Positions 1 to 10,551 of a DNA stretch of 64,000 bases are shown piece after piece. The notes beneath the pieces are model-generated. The model saw nothing but the letters and a program-made list of their open reading frames with translations, was not told the DNA's origin and ran no database searches. The translations under genes were made by a program, and so were the position numbers. The DNA is taken from assembly GCF_017654505.1 (NCBI RefSeq), contig NC_054547.1, positions 24,185,975 to 24,249,974 of the forward strand. The letters run 5' to 3'. The number at the start of each line of letters is the position of its first letter. The stretch's first letter is position 1. This DNA is from Polyodon spathula (lineage: Eukaryota; Chordata; Actinopteri; Acipenseriformes; Polyodontidae).

Positions 1-1692
1 GAGAAAAATAATACATTTCAGTATGTAGAATTTAATTTTCTATCTCCTATCTTTTATTTTTTATTTCACCAAACAAGGGAAAAACTGTAGCATATTTAGT
101 TACGAATCCACTTTCTCTGAATAATTGCACTGGAGATGAGCGATCTTGAAAACAGAATAATGTTGACAAATTTGTGAAATTGAAACAAAGCGAGACACTA
201 TCTACACTATCTTTATTTTTGTTTATTCATGCTTATCTGTGTAAACATGCTTTTTACAAATATTGCATTGCGTATTTTATGTAAATTATTTAAAGAATAA
301 GCGCTACCTGAGACTTTGCTTTATCAGAGTGAGCCAAGAATAACCCCAATAAAACACTTCAAGAAGTATGTATGTATGTATGTGTGTCGCAAGAAGGCAC
401 TGTAAGGTAAGAACCTATGCAATAGTCAGCGTGCCCACAAACAGCTAAGAAAGATCAATTTATGTCCATGCCCAAATTACTTTTGAGGACCACTGCTTCA
501 GTGCGAGAGGTCCCGGATTTGAGACTGTGATGCGCCTGCCTGCACTAACCGAGATCGCAACAATAAATTAACAAAAATATAATACGGTTTCAATATTAAG
601 GTGTGTATATAGGTTATTGGTACGACTTGTATATAAATAAATATGTCTAAATATAAATAATCTCTCCACTCGACTGTATTTAGAAGGGGTTGTACAAATT
701 CCTGTAACATTAAAAAAAAAATTAACAAATGTAAATATACAAAAAAAAACTTACGATTAACTACATGATTAATCACATACAAAATGTGTATTTGCTTTTA
801 GGATACGGTACAAGTCCAAGAAACACCAGTATTATAAGATAATGATGTTTCATCATGACCTCTTAGGGCCAATTCAAAAGCTCCACAGAACTTTATGCAC
901 TCAATGATGCTTGTAAGCATGTGTCGGTTTTTAGACACTTCTTCATTGTGCTTGTTTATGGTGTTTCAGGAAGCACTGCTAAGTTGGACAGCAATATTCA
1001 CTCTACCTAACATACCTAGACACATTTCACATGTTTTATGAACTCTAGAAACCTCATGCTTTTTTGATTTGGAGGACAGATGTTGCAGGTCTGTGACTCC
1101 AGTTCTTTACCATGCTGCATCAGTGTCACCCCGAGCCTTAGCAAAAAGGATACAAGGAATTCAAAACAGTGCATTGTGGCTTTCACTTGCACAACCCCAT
1201 GGCCTCGGCTTATACCAGGACTTGTTAAATGTTCTAGTGTATGCTTGTCCTCTGTCATTGTTCACCGGCACTAATTTTATGGGAGGTCTGCTGGGTCCCA
1301 ACCTTTTGATTTGGAGTTTCTGCATGTCCTCCAGTGTAGCAAAATTATTCGCTAACAGAAATTCTACTGTATTCATGTCTTCTTACAATATTAAAACCTG
1401 GCAATATATATATTTAAAAAAACAAAACAAAAACAAACATGAAATGTACTCAAGTTTAAGGTGTCCCTAAATCCAAATTCAGGAAAATGTATTAATAATA
1501 ATAATAATAATAATTGTATTATTTAAACACTTAATGACTTAAATTTAATCCAATCCAACACAAGAACAGGAAACAATAAAACCTTGAATGGAAGTCCTAA
1601 TTAAGGCAAATGAATGAAAAAAAAAAATGTAATCAACAAGTAGATTTAAAAAATGTATTTTCAGGAAACGGTACACGTAATTAAGAAGAAAT
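1..1692. other. AT-rich stretch without a recognisable gene
   Basis: No ORF here resembles a known protein. I see a short TATG/TGTG microsatellite near 366-387 and an (ATA)n run near 1490-1516. The longest ORF, about 1069-1470 on +, overlaps ORFs on both strands and has no motif. Confidence 0.5.
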
Positions 1693-2069
1693 AAACCTGA
1701 CACGGATCGACAGGATTTTATATTTATTTATTAACCTATTTTCTTAAACAGTCAGTAGTGGCAGAAAAGACTGATCTGATTTTTAAAAACGTTTAGAAAA
1801 AATAAAGAAAGAAAAAAGATCTGACTCGGATCGAGAGAATTTTATCTATTTATTAAACGATTTACTCGGTAACAGGCAGAAGTGGCAGAGAAGACTAATA
1901 AAAAAAGTCTAGAAAAATAAAGAAAAAAGATCTGACATCGATCAGCAGGATTTAAAAAATATTATAAAAATAAAATACACCTATACTGTACACTGTATTT
2001 AACAACCGATTACCCTAAACTGGTAGTGGTCGGTACTCGTTTAATTAACAAAGAAACTGCCGAACGCGG
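1693..2069 (+). repeat. Imperfect three-unit tandem repeat, unit about 110-140 bp
   Basis: Three successive units start near 1693, 1817 and 1930. Each opens with a variant of CTGACTCGGATCGA, continues through an ATTTATTAA-rich centre, then a GGTAGTGGCAGA-like block, and closes with an AGAAAAATAAAGAAA-like run. The units differ by many substitutions and small indels, so the array is old. No coding function is visible. Confidence 0.6.
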
Positions 2070-2277
2070 CAAGAAGCACTGCTTAAGGGGAGGGGGGAAT
2101 GTGGAATCAAATGTGAAAATAGATAGACAAGAATAATTCGACTTTAGATACTTTTAGAATAATTAGAATAGCAATATGGAAACAGCTTAAAAGTGTTCTA
2201 TCGTTTTGCAAAGCAACACTGCAAGACTGAGTGAGAAAGTTTTGAGCAGTTCGTATTTAGCCTTGGTTATCTTGACA

Positions 2278-2400
2278 CATGCGCACTGATCGCTTGATCG
2301 ACGTGTTCACTACCAGGCAGTGCTCCATCCGGACCTTTTTAAACCAATCATAACCAGTCCTGGCTGACGACTGGTTTCTACTGCGCATGTGCACAGCGGG
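2278..2400. promoter_or_regulatory. Possible promoter-like patch (NRF1-like motifs and CCAAT box)
   Basis: Two motifs resembling the NRF1 consensus occur here, ATGCGCAC near 2279 and TGCGCATGTGCA near 2381. An ACCAATCA box lies between them, near 2343. The patch is more GC-rich than its flanks. No downstream exon or ORF is recognisable, so it may be a decayed promoter or LTR, or chance. Confidence 0.25.
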
Positions 2401-2549
2401 TTTAGGCGCTCACATTTCTGAGCGAACACAGCCCGTCTGCAGTCTATTAAACAGATGGGATGATTGTTGATGTAGCAGTGTCACATGATGAGGGAAATGA
2501 AACACACGTCACCCAGACGATGGGAAGTGCAGTTAATTTAAAAAAATTA

Positions 2550-4390
2550 ATTTTGAATTTTGAATGCTTGAATTAGGTCGCCACGTAGTCTTCTTTGTTC
2601 AAGACTGAACAGATTCAATTATTTTAGCCTGTCTGCATATGACATGCCCTTTAAGCCCAGAATAATTCTGGTTGCTCATCTTTGCACTCTTTCTAGAGCA
2701 GCAATATCTTTTTTATAGCGAGGTGACCAGAACTGCACACAATATTCAAGATGAGGTCTTACTAGTGCATTGTACAGTTTTAACATTACTTCCCTTGATT
2801 TAAATTCAACACTTTTCACAATGTGTCCTAGCATCTTGTTGGCCTTTTTTATAGCTTCCCCACATTGTCTAGATGAAGACATTTCTGAGTCAACAAAAAC
2901 TCCTAGGTCTTTTTCATAGATACCTTCTCCAATTTCAGTATCTCCCATATGATATTTATAATGCACATTATTATTTCCTGCGTGCAGTATCTTATGCTTT
3001 TCTCTACTAAATGTCATTTGACATGTGTCTGCCCAGTTCTGAATCTTGTCTAGATCATTTTGAATGACCTTTGCTGCTGCAACAGTGTTTGCCACTCCTA
3101 CTTTTGTGTCGTCTGCAAATTTAACAAGTTTGCTTACTATACCAGAATCTAAATCATTAATGTAGATTAGGAATAGCAGAGGACCTAATACTGATCCCTG
3201 TGGTACACCGCTGGTTACCACACTCCATTCTGAGGTTTTTCCTCTAATCAGTACTTTCTGTTTTCTACATGTTAACCACTCCCTAATCCATGTACATGTG
3301 TTTCCTTGAATCCCAACTGCGTTCAGTTTGAGAATTAATCTTTTATGCGGGACTTTGTCAAAAGCTTTCTGGAAATCTAAATAAACCTTGTCATATGCTT
3401 TGCAATTATCCATTATCGATGTTGCATCCTCAAAAAAATCAAGCAAGTTAGTTAGACACGATCTCCCTTTCCTAAAACCATGTTGACTGTCTCCCAGGAC
3501 CCTGTTACCATATAGGTAATTTTCCATTTTGGATCTTATTATAGTTTCCATAAGTTTGCATATAATAGAAGTCAGGCTTACTGGTCTGTAGTTACCTGGT
3601 TCAGTTTTGTTTCCCTTTTTGTGGATCGGTATTACGTTTGCAATTTTCCAGTCTGTCGGTACCACCCCTGTGTCAAGAGACTGCTGCATGATCTTGGTTA
3701 GCGGTTTGTAAATTACTTCTTTCATTTCTTTGAGTACTACTGGGAGGATCTCATCCGGCCCAGGGGATTTGTTTATTTTAAGAGCTCCTAGTCCCTTTAA
3801 CACTTCTGCCTCAGTTATGCTAAAGTTATTTAAAACTGGATAGGAACTGGATGACATGTGGGGCATGTTGTCAGTATCTTCCTTTGTAAAAACTTGTGAA
3901 AAGTAATCATTTAATATATTTGCTATTTTTTTTTCTTCATCTACGATTTTGCCATTTGTATCTCTTAAACATTTAATCTCCTCTTTGAATGTTCGCTTGC
4001 TGTTGTAATATTGGAAAAACATTTTGGAATTGGTTTTAGCTCCCTTAGCAATGTTCATTTCTATTTCTCTCTTGGCCTTTCTAACTTCCTTTTTGACTTG
4101 CGTTTGCAGTTCTGTGTACTCTTTCTGCGTACTTTCTTTTTGGTCCTTTTTTAATGCTCTGTAAAGTGCCTTTTTTCGCTGAATATTTTTTTTAATTGAT
4201 CTATTAAAGCATTTTGGCAATTTTTACATTTAGATTTGTCTACTTTGGGGATATAATTGTTTTGTGCCTCTAGTACTACATTTTTGAAGAACAACCATCC
4301 TTCTTCTGTGGGTGTTTTCTCTATTTTACTCCAATCTACTTCTGTTAGTCTCTGTTTCATACCTTCATAGTTTGCTTTTCTAAAATTGTA
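2550..4390 (-). mobile_element. CR1-like non-LTR retrotransposon (LINE), copy 1, truncated at both ends
   Basis: The minus strand encodes the linker and reverse transcriptase of a jockey-superfamily (CR1/L2 group) LINE. The copy is closely similar over its shared length to the LINE at 26,934-28,320. It lacks the endonuclease at its 5' end. It also stops short of the 3' tail: it breaks at the AATTTTGAATGCTTGAATTAGG block, about 300 bp before the 3' end seen in the other copy. Loss of both ends suggests a rearranged fragment rather than simple 5' truncation at insertion. Confidence 0.88.
2676..4360 (-). pseudogene. LINE ORF2 fragment: reverse transcriptase, frameshifted
   Basis: The main open stretch is 4220-2676, 514 codons. 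RT landmarks run in order: a KSPGPDEI block, IPIHKKG, YRPVSL, SQHGFRKGRSC, the YLDFQKAFDKVPH aspartate block, SGVPQGSVLGP, and the catalytic FADDTK motif. The N-terminal linker (ending KVDKSKCKNCQNALI) lies in another frame at 4360-4151, so a frameshift falls near 4220. A stop cuts the thumb region at 2676, after LERVQR, whereas the other copy continues. It cannot make a full ORF2 protein. Without the endonuclease I cannot separate CR1 from L2. Confidence 0.85.
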
Positions 4391-5644
4391 AACCTTAGCT
4401 TTAGTAAAAAAATGAACTTTAAAATTTTAAATTAACATCAAAGGACAGAGTGTTCCATCACACCCTTAGGTTGAGTCAGAGTCAGACCTCAACATTTTTT
4501 TTTTTTTTTTCCTAGTAATTTTCAAAATGTTTAGTTTGTTACTATGTGTGCTCATACAAAAAACGGTTTCCAGATTGTTAGGCTTAATACCTATGTTTAG
4601 GTCGATAGTCTTATCCAAGTGCGAATGGCTACAGTGGGGTGGAGGAGGGCGAGGCTGTGTGTTGTATACTTTACGCAACCTCGTTTTTTTTTAATGACGT
4701 TTTGCGATAACGTCAAAACCAATTGAATATTGCATTGTCTTTTGCGGTAGCCCAATCCATAGTTAGCTTGGTGGATCTAACCTGTAATCAGTTTGAGGTA
4801 CCGAACGAAGTTTAATAATAGGAAGTCAAATATTTTCAAGTGGTAACTAATATCCATCCTGCAATCAGAGTTTTACCCCTGTCTCCTATTGGAGAAGGAG
4901 AAGTGCTATGTTTGCTTAACTATAAAATGCTAATTTCTGAAATGAACATACTGCAACGGAGGGGGAGGTCAGGGTTAGGTGTGCCAAATCCTGATAGGAG
5001 CAAGGGATTTTATGTAGAAACTATATAACCTATGTGTATGCTTCACCCCGGTAGAATACACTGTTTACTGATAAAGTGACTGTTATTCTCCGGCGCGCTC
5101 TATATTTTGATGACCACTGCAGCCAACCTTTGATGCAACAATCGGTGTGATTGATTGTCTCTGATCATTGCTGCACTTAATTTTGTGACCCTACAATCTT
5201 TTAATGAGCAAGACTTACCCCAAAATGTACCAATACAGAACACATGGGGATACGTCTTTCGATGCCCCGTTTACCCTCTTAGACACCTTGGTCGCTAAAT
5301 GTAGAGGTATTCTTAGGTAGGTTATCGTCTCCACTTTGCAAAAATGCTGAAGGTTTTAATGAGCAAGCTATACCTCACAAGCAGCAGTACCCCAAAATGT
5401 AGCCCATTATAACCAATACAGAACGCATGGGGACACTTTTTTATAACCCTTGTAAACCCCCCCCCCCCGATGTTGATGTGTTGTGCACAGTTCTTTTTTG
5501 TGGAGTTTATGAAAGACATCCCTTCAGCATCAATAAAAGCATACCTTCCAAGTTCTTTTGCTACATTCAGTAACTGTTGAATAATTTTTAATTGTGCATG
5601 CTGCAGTTCCACGGAACACCAGCGACAGGCATTTTCACACTACA
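4391..5644. other. Non-coding stretch with a short internal duplication
   Basis: No gene recognised. A block with TTTTAATGAGCAAG, CCCCAAAATGTA and CCAATACAGAAC occurs twice, near 5198-5255 and 5354-5440. This suggests a local duplication, or a repeat that belongs with the DDE transposase relic just downstream. A C10 run lies at 5459-5468. Confidence 0.45.
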
Positions 5645-6087
5645 AGCAACGCAATATAGGGTCTTGTTGGTATTGCCCCTAATGGTGTGATAACATTTTG
5701 CAGTGAACTATTTCCAGAATCTACATCTGATAATGAGCTTGTGAAGGCTTCTGGAATTCTAGGAAAACTTTCACCAGGAGATCTCATTGGCTGACGAGGG
5801 ATTTAACATGCATGACATTCTACCTCAAGGGGTCTCTGAACATTCCACTGTTCATCACTAATTCACAGTGTACCCCCCAGCAGTGTGAAGTGACAACAAG
5901 GTTGGCAAGAGCACAAATCCACATAGAGAGAGCAATATCAATAATTAAAGGTTACAACATCCTAAGTTTCATCCCAGCACCGTATTGGCAAAAGTCTTCA
6001 AAAATATTTCAGCTGTGCCTCACTTTTAAACCTTCAAAATCCTCACATAAGAGATTGATTCCTGCCTTGCCTAACTGGACATTTTAA
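5645..6087 (+). pseudogene. DDE-superfamily (DDE_Tnp_4 type) transposase relic
   Basis: Two reading frames joined by a frameshift near 5793 give the C-terminal half of a transposase of the kind common in fish genomes (Harbinger/IS4EU-like). The first frame reads GVITFCSELFPESTSDNELV. After the shift, an ADEGFNMHDIL block corresponds to the usual ADRGF motif that carries the second catalytic aspartate. It is followed by ARAQIHIERAISIIKGY, where HIER supplies the catalytic Glu. The ORF ends at a TAA at 6085-6087. The N-terminal half is absent. I identify the family from remembered motifs, not by search. Confidence 0.7.
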
Positions 6088-6980
6088 GTTGTGGTAGATG
6101 TGTTACTCTTGCATGCCTATGTTAAATAAAACACTTTTGTTCTATTTAAATTGATTCACTTATTCACTTAATTAATTTGATGAAATACACTGATTCATTG
6201 ATTAATTGGATTATTATTTTAATTATTTTTTTTTTTTGATACTGCTGTTACTGCATTGAACGGATAAAATGAAAACAGTTTTCAGATAGTTTACATTGAT
6301 CCATTTCAAAGCAGATATTTATCATAAAAATCATGCAAAATGGGGATCCCTTAGCACATTTAAACATAGTGACTCAGCTGGAGGCCAGACAAAAATTACA
6401 GCTATCTGCCTGTAAGGTGAAGGTTTCCTTCGACTTGGTGATAATATTTGATTCTTTGTTCTTGGGACAAGTTAAGTGGTGCTACACCACCGTTGTTGCA
6501 TAGAAAGCCCTTTGCATCCATAATTGCTAGTGAAATCCCTGTATCCCACATGCTGTAACCTTTAGTTTCAAGTCATTACTGTTAGGAGTGAAAATGCATA
6601 ATTTAATAGGAAAAATAAAAGGAAATGTTGATTAGATGTAGAATTTCCTAACTCCCTGTACCTGATGTCTTTCTGCTGTAAAATGAAAACGTGCCTCTTC
6701 AATGAAGCTACAGTGCAACTGCTCTGCCATTCAACCCTTGTGGGAAAAACACATATAAATAGATTCATAAAGAATTAAAAAGTTTCCATCTGAAATATTC
6801 TCATATTTCTGTAACTGCTTGTTTATTTTCAATACTGCCACTATATGGCGCCACACTGCTGTTATTACAGTAGAATGATACACTGCTCTGCAATGACAAC
6901 ACAATTGCAAACAGTCTACCTGAAATGTAGAAAGATGTATTTGGAAAGAGGCGTGACAGAGGCAAAGGCGGCATTTCAGA
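6088..6980. other. AT-rich non-coding stretch
   Basis: No gene, RNA or recognisable mobile element seen. An AATAAA lies near 6124, soon after the transposase relic, and could have been its poly(A) signal. Confidence 0.4.
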
Positions 6981-7760
6981 TTAGCAATGAAACAAATTAA
7001 TATATACAGTCCATGTAGATGGGCTCTTTGCGGGCTAGTCCCAGTTTACAGAGAGAGAGGAGTGTTACTGCAAAGGACGGGACAGGAGACGGGAGCCCAG
7101 CTTGTTGCAGCCCTGGGCGGTGAGGCCCGCAACTCTGTGCTCGCCTTACCCCTGCATGAGAGGACCAATGCTGTGGCACTGGCTGCACCAAGCAGCGTAG
7201 TCAACCCAGCTGAGGGACAGATGCCAGGCAGCTTGGAGAGTCCTTGGGGACACTGGGGAACGACATCTAAGCACGATGCGAACGAGCGAACCCCGACTGG
7301 CCACTTTCCTGCCGAGACCAAGCCGTGAGGTAGGCTTTCATAGTGGCCATGACCAGGCCAGGGTGCTGTCACCGCAGGGAGCAGCCAGCCTGAGGACCAT
7401 ATCTGGACAGGTTACCCCCATGAAAGGATGACAGACTCTCTCTGTGCACCTAGGGCCCGTGGGGATGTAGCACACCGTGTGGCTAGCGTACATAGGGGAA
7501 CAGTGCCAGCCTGCAAGCCTGCCCACCAGTCAGCCCTGCCACCTGCCAGTCAGCACACCAGCCTGCCAGCTACCATGCCAGCCCACAAGCCTGCCCAGTC
7601 GCCTGCCAGCTACAATCCCAGCCAGCAAGACTGCCCGCTGACCGGCCCAGCTGCCTGCACGCCAGCATACCAGCCTGCCAGCTACCGTGCCAGCCAGCAG
7701 GCCTGTCCGCCAGTCATCCCAATCGCCTGCCAGTTAGCACGCTAGCAAGCCTGTATCTAA
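6981..7760 (+). repeat. GC-rich segment with imperfect CCTGCCAGC-type tandem repeats
   Basis: This is a GC-rich island in AT-rich surroundings. From about 7505 to 7748 it consists of degenerate units built on CCTGCCAGCTACCATGCCAGC. ORFs on both strands (for example 7428-7745 on +) are translations of this repeat and have no domain. An AATAAAG lies near 7800. It may be part of an unrecognised transposon or an expanded minisatellite. Confidence 0.5.
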
Positions 7761-8618
7761 TATGATATATTACGTAATGTCCTTTTTTTATGATTGTCCA
7801 ATAAAGACAGAATTTATTTATTTAACAATCTGTACATTATCTAATAATCTGTATGTTGCCTTTAATTGCTGTTTGGAGATTTTGCATAAATTAGGCTTTA
7901 TGCACGCTGTACTTGTATTACACTTCCCGTTAATAAAAAGAGCTACTTATTGAAGCATTGTCAAATAGTATCGAGATTGTTATTTTTTTTGTACACATTA
8001 CCAGAATTTTGGTATTACGTAGCATTGTTTTCAGCCAGTAGTACGTTGATGTAAAGTATAATTGTTTAATCATGTAGGTAATTGTATATTCGATTATTAA
8101 AATATATTTGTTTTTTAATTCTTTGTAGTGTTACAAAATGGATGACCTTCTGACGTCATACGTCAATTTGTATCTGTGCTGTGAACCAGCAGAGGAATAC
8201 CCGCTTCCCAGTCTTAACATATGGACAAGCAACCAGTAACAGCTAGTGCCTTGCAATTACATTTGCCAATTCTACCCTGTCCCCCAACACACATGCTAAA
8301 GCAGTCAAGCATTCATACAAACACAAAAATGGACTGAGATATACAGTAGAATAAACAAACACTGTACAAAAATGGAGTATAACAACAAATATACAGTGCC
8401 ATGCACTGCTACTGACCAACAGACTATACTGATCAGAATGACTAGCAGTACTTAAATTTATTCTCCCCCTTTCCCACAGGTACTTTGGATTCCGTGTTAC
8501 TCGCCCCGACCCCCAACAGAACAACCAAGTACCTGAATAAAATCTCAGTTCATTTTATTACAAAGCTTACAAAAACTTAAAATAACAGTACAACCTATAG
8601 CAGACTGTCAATGGATTC
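7761..8618. other. Non-coding stretch
   Basis: No gene recognised. The sequence is AT-rich and leads into a long TA microsatellite. Confidence 0.4.
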
Positions 8619-8621
8619 TAT

Positions 8622-8696
<75 letters not shown>
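8619..8696. repeat. (TA)n microsatellite
   Basis: Nearly pure TA dinucleotide run directly abutting the Tc1 terminal repeat at 8700. Confidence 0.95.
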
Positions 8697-8699
<3 letters not shown>

Positions 8700-9030
8700 C
8701 AGTGCCTTGCAAAAGTATTCAGACCCCTGACCAATTCTCTCATATTAACGAATTACAAATGGTACATTGAAATTTTGTTCTGTTTGATATTTTATTTTTA
8801 AACACTGAAACTCAGAATCAATTATTGTAAGGTGACATTGGTTTTATGTTGGGAAATATTTTGAAGAAAAATAAAAAATTGAAATATCTTGCTTGCATTA
8901 ATATTCAACCCCTGTGCTGTGGAAGCTCCCAGTTTGCACCGATGAAAGAAATTGCCCCAATGAGGACACAATTACCTTACCATTGGCCTCCACTTGTGAA
9001 CCATTAAAGTTGCTGTCACATTTTCATGTA
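8700..9030 (+). mobile_element. Tc1/mariner element, 5' end only
   Basis: It starts with CAGTGCCTTGCAAAAGTATT, a classic fish Tc1 terminal inverted repeat, next to a TA tract as expected for TA target sites. About 330 bp of non-coding 5' region remain before the sequence switches to the end of the neighbouring LTR element. No transposase or opposite terminal repeat follows. Confidence 0.75.
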
Positions 9031-9381
9031 CGTATGCACATTTTGTTAATAAAACAATTAACAAAATGTGCATAGGCACATGTTTTCTGTAGGGAGGATA
9101 TTAACCCCCTCCCTGCTGTATTACACATCCTCCCCCACAAGTGTGCAACACTTATCGGCCATTCCAAGGCCACCCCCCTCCCCTAAAACACAACCACCAA
9201 CCCTCAAGTCCACAAATGTCAATTTTCACCCTCTTCCACGGGCGGGCTTGAGGGTGGGTCGGTCCTTCCGACGCTTCCAAGAAGGGACCATGAACCGGCG
9301 ACACGGGACCCCACCGGGATGACAGGGCTGACCGAAGCGACCGAAAGATCTTCACCTGGGGACAGGCGCAGAGATGTCCGA

Positions 9382-9993
9382 TCACCCAGGTGGAGCGAAG
9401 CAGCGAACAAAGGGGGGCACCAGCGACGTCTGGCAGCAGCCCAGCGACATCTGGGTGATCGGGAAGAGCGGAGCAGGGAACCAGGGGCAGAGCTGTGGCC
9501 AATGTTGCAGACTCCTGGGCTCCAGGTCCAGCGCAGGGAGGTCTAGGAAGACCGGCAGGGTGTCCAGGAGCAAGGGGCAAGGGACCGACCTAAGGAGCGC
9601 CGGATCCTTTTCCGGGGTTATGAGCTGGAGCTGTGGTGGAGGTGCGGTGCTCACCTCCTCTGGCTCCGGGACGGTCTCTTCCTGCAGTTCTCCCTGCATC
9701 AGCTCCTCTGGTGCAGGCGACTCCGGGACTTCTCTCGCCAGCACTGCGGACAACGCGTTTTCTGCCTGCTCCCACTTTTGGAGTAGCAGCTCCAATTCTG
9801 TTGGCTCCCGCTCCCTGCTTTCCAGCGGAGCCCATCCCGACTCTCTCAGCTCTCTCTCCAGTCTCAAAGTCTGCTCTCTTTGAGCAGCAGTATTGTTGTT
9901 GATCCTCTTGATCAACTCCTCTATGCTTTCCATTTCTTTTGGGTCGTAGGGGCGCCCACACACGCTGCCACCATATGTAATAGATTCCACCAC
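9382..9993 (-). CDS. Gag-like N-terminal ORF of the deleted LTR element
   Basis: Open for 203 codons, starting at the 5' LTR/PBS boundary. A charged coiled-coil-like stretch (RINNNTAAQREQTLRLERE) is followed by more Glu/Leu-rich helix around residues 50-85 and a Pro/Glu-rich tail. No zinc knuckle or protease is seen, and the upstream Met falls within the LTR end. It may be the N-terminus of a gag gene fused to deleted sequence. I recognise no close family. Overlapping ORFs in other frames reflect high GC. Confidence 0.45.
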   Translation of the reverse strand: MVESITYGGSVCGRPYDPKEMESIEELIKRINNNTAAQREQTLRLERELRESGWAPLESREREPTELELLLQKWEQAENALSAVLAREVPESPAPEELMQGELQEETVPEPEEVSTAPPPQLQLITPEKDPALLRSVPCPLLLDTLPVFLDLPALDLEPRSLQHWPQLCPWFPAPLFPITQMSLGCCQTSLVPPFVRCFAPPG

Positions 9994-10452
9994 TCACACG
10001 GTTCGTTGCCTCTTTAACTCAGGACCCAGGACACAAGAAATTGAGTTTAAAGCGCTTACGTGCTATTTTTAATACACACAAACAGAAACAAAATACAAAC
10101 GAAATAAACAAAACAAACACCTAGCTCTTTCTTGAGCAATAACTAATACACACCGGAACCTAACTACACAGACCGGACAGCTAACCTGTTTACCGGTTCA
10201 CAAAAAGACGTATACACACACGCCCACGAACACTTTCGGCACCACGACACTTTACGGGTACCTTGCAGCAACCGGGCTCTTCACTCACAGCAACCCCGAA
10301 CAGACTGGCTGCTCTCTATAAATACTCTGCACCTGGGTTTAATTTAACAATAGCTACCAGGTGCAGGGGATAATTAATAATAAAACAATTAACAAAATGT
10401 GCATACGCACATGTTTTCTGCAGGGAGGATATTAACCCACTCCCTGCTGTAT

Positions 10453-10455
<3 letters not shown>
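9976..10455 (-). repeat. 5' LTR, 480 bp
   Basis: The LTR ends in CTATTACA at 9976. Its other end reads AGTAATACAGC, against TGTAATACAGC in the partial 3' copy at 9125. The original LTR therefore had a TGTAATA...TATTACA inverted terminus, and its outer base is now eroded by the adjoining TA repeat. A TATTTATAG box lies near 10,315-10,325 on the minus strand. Confidence 0.75.

Positions 10456-10547
<92 letters not shown>
10456..10547. repeat. (TA)n followed by (CA)n microsatellite
   Basis: A TA run to about 10,514, then a CA run to 10,547, sit exactly between the LTR element and the next Tc1 element. Confidence 0.95.

Positions 10548-10551
<4 letters not shown>

Larger units (their letters stand above)
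9047..10455 (-). mobile_element. Deleted LTR retrotransposon with PBS, gag-like ORF and polypurine tract
   Basis: Read on the minus strand: a 5' LTR (10,455-9976), a primer-binding-site-like TGGTGGCAGCGTG just inside it, a short gag-like ORF, a purine tract TGTGGGGGAGGATG, and then the first 79 bp of a 3' LTR (9125-9047). The two LTR starts match almost base for base (TAATACAGCAGGGAG and the following block). No protease, RT or integrase is present, and the interior is only about 850 bp. It is therefore an internally deleted or non-autonomous element. Gypsy-like is my best guess. Confidence 0.75.

Noticed and set aside
5322..5612. 96-codon minus-strand ORF beside the DDE transposase relic
   Set aside because: No known motif, and it crosses a C run and a local duplication.
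7428..7745. Proline/alanine-rich ORF on +
   Set aside because: It is a translation of the degenerate CCTGCCAGC repeat. Other frames are equally open and there is no domain.
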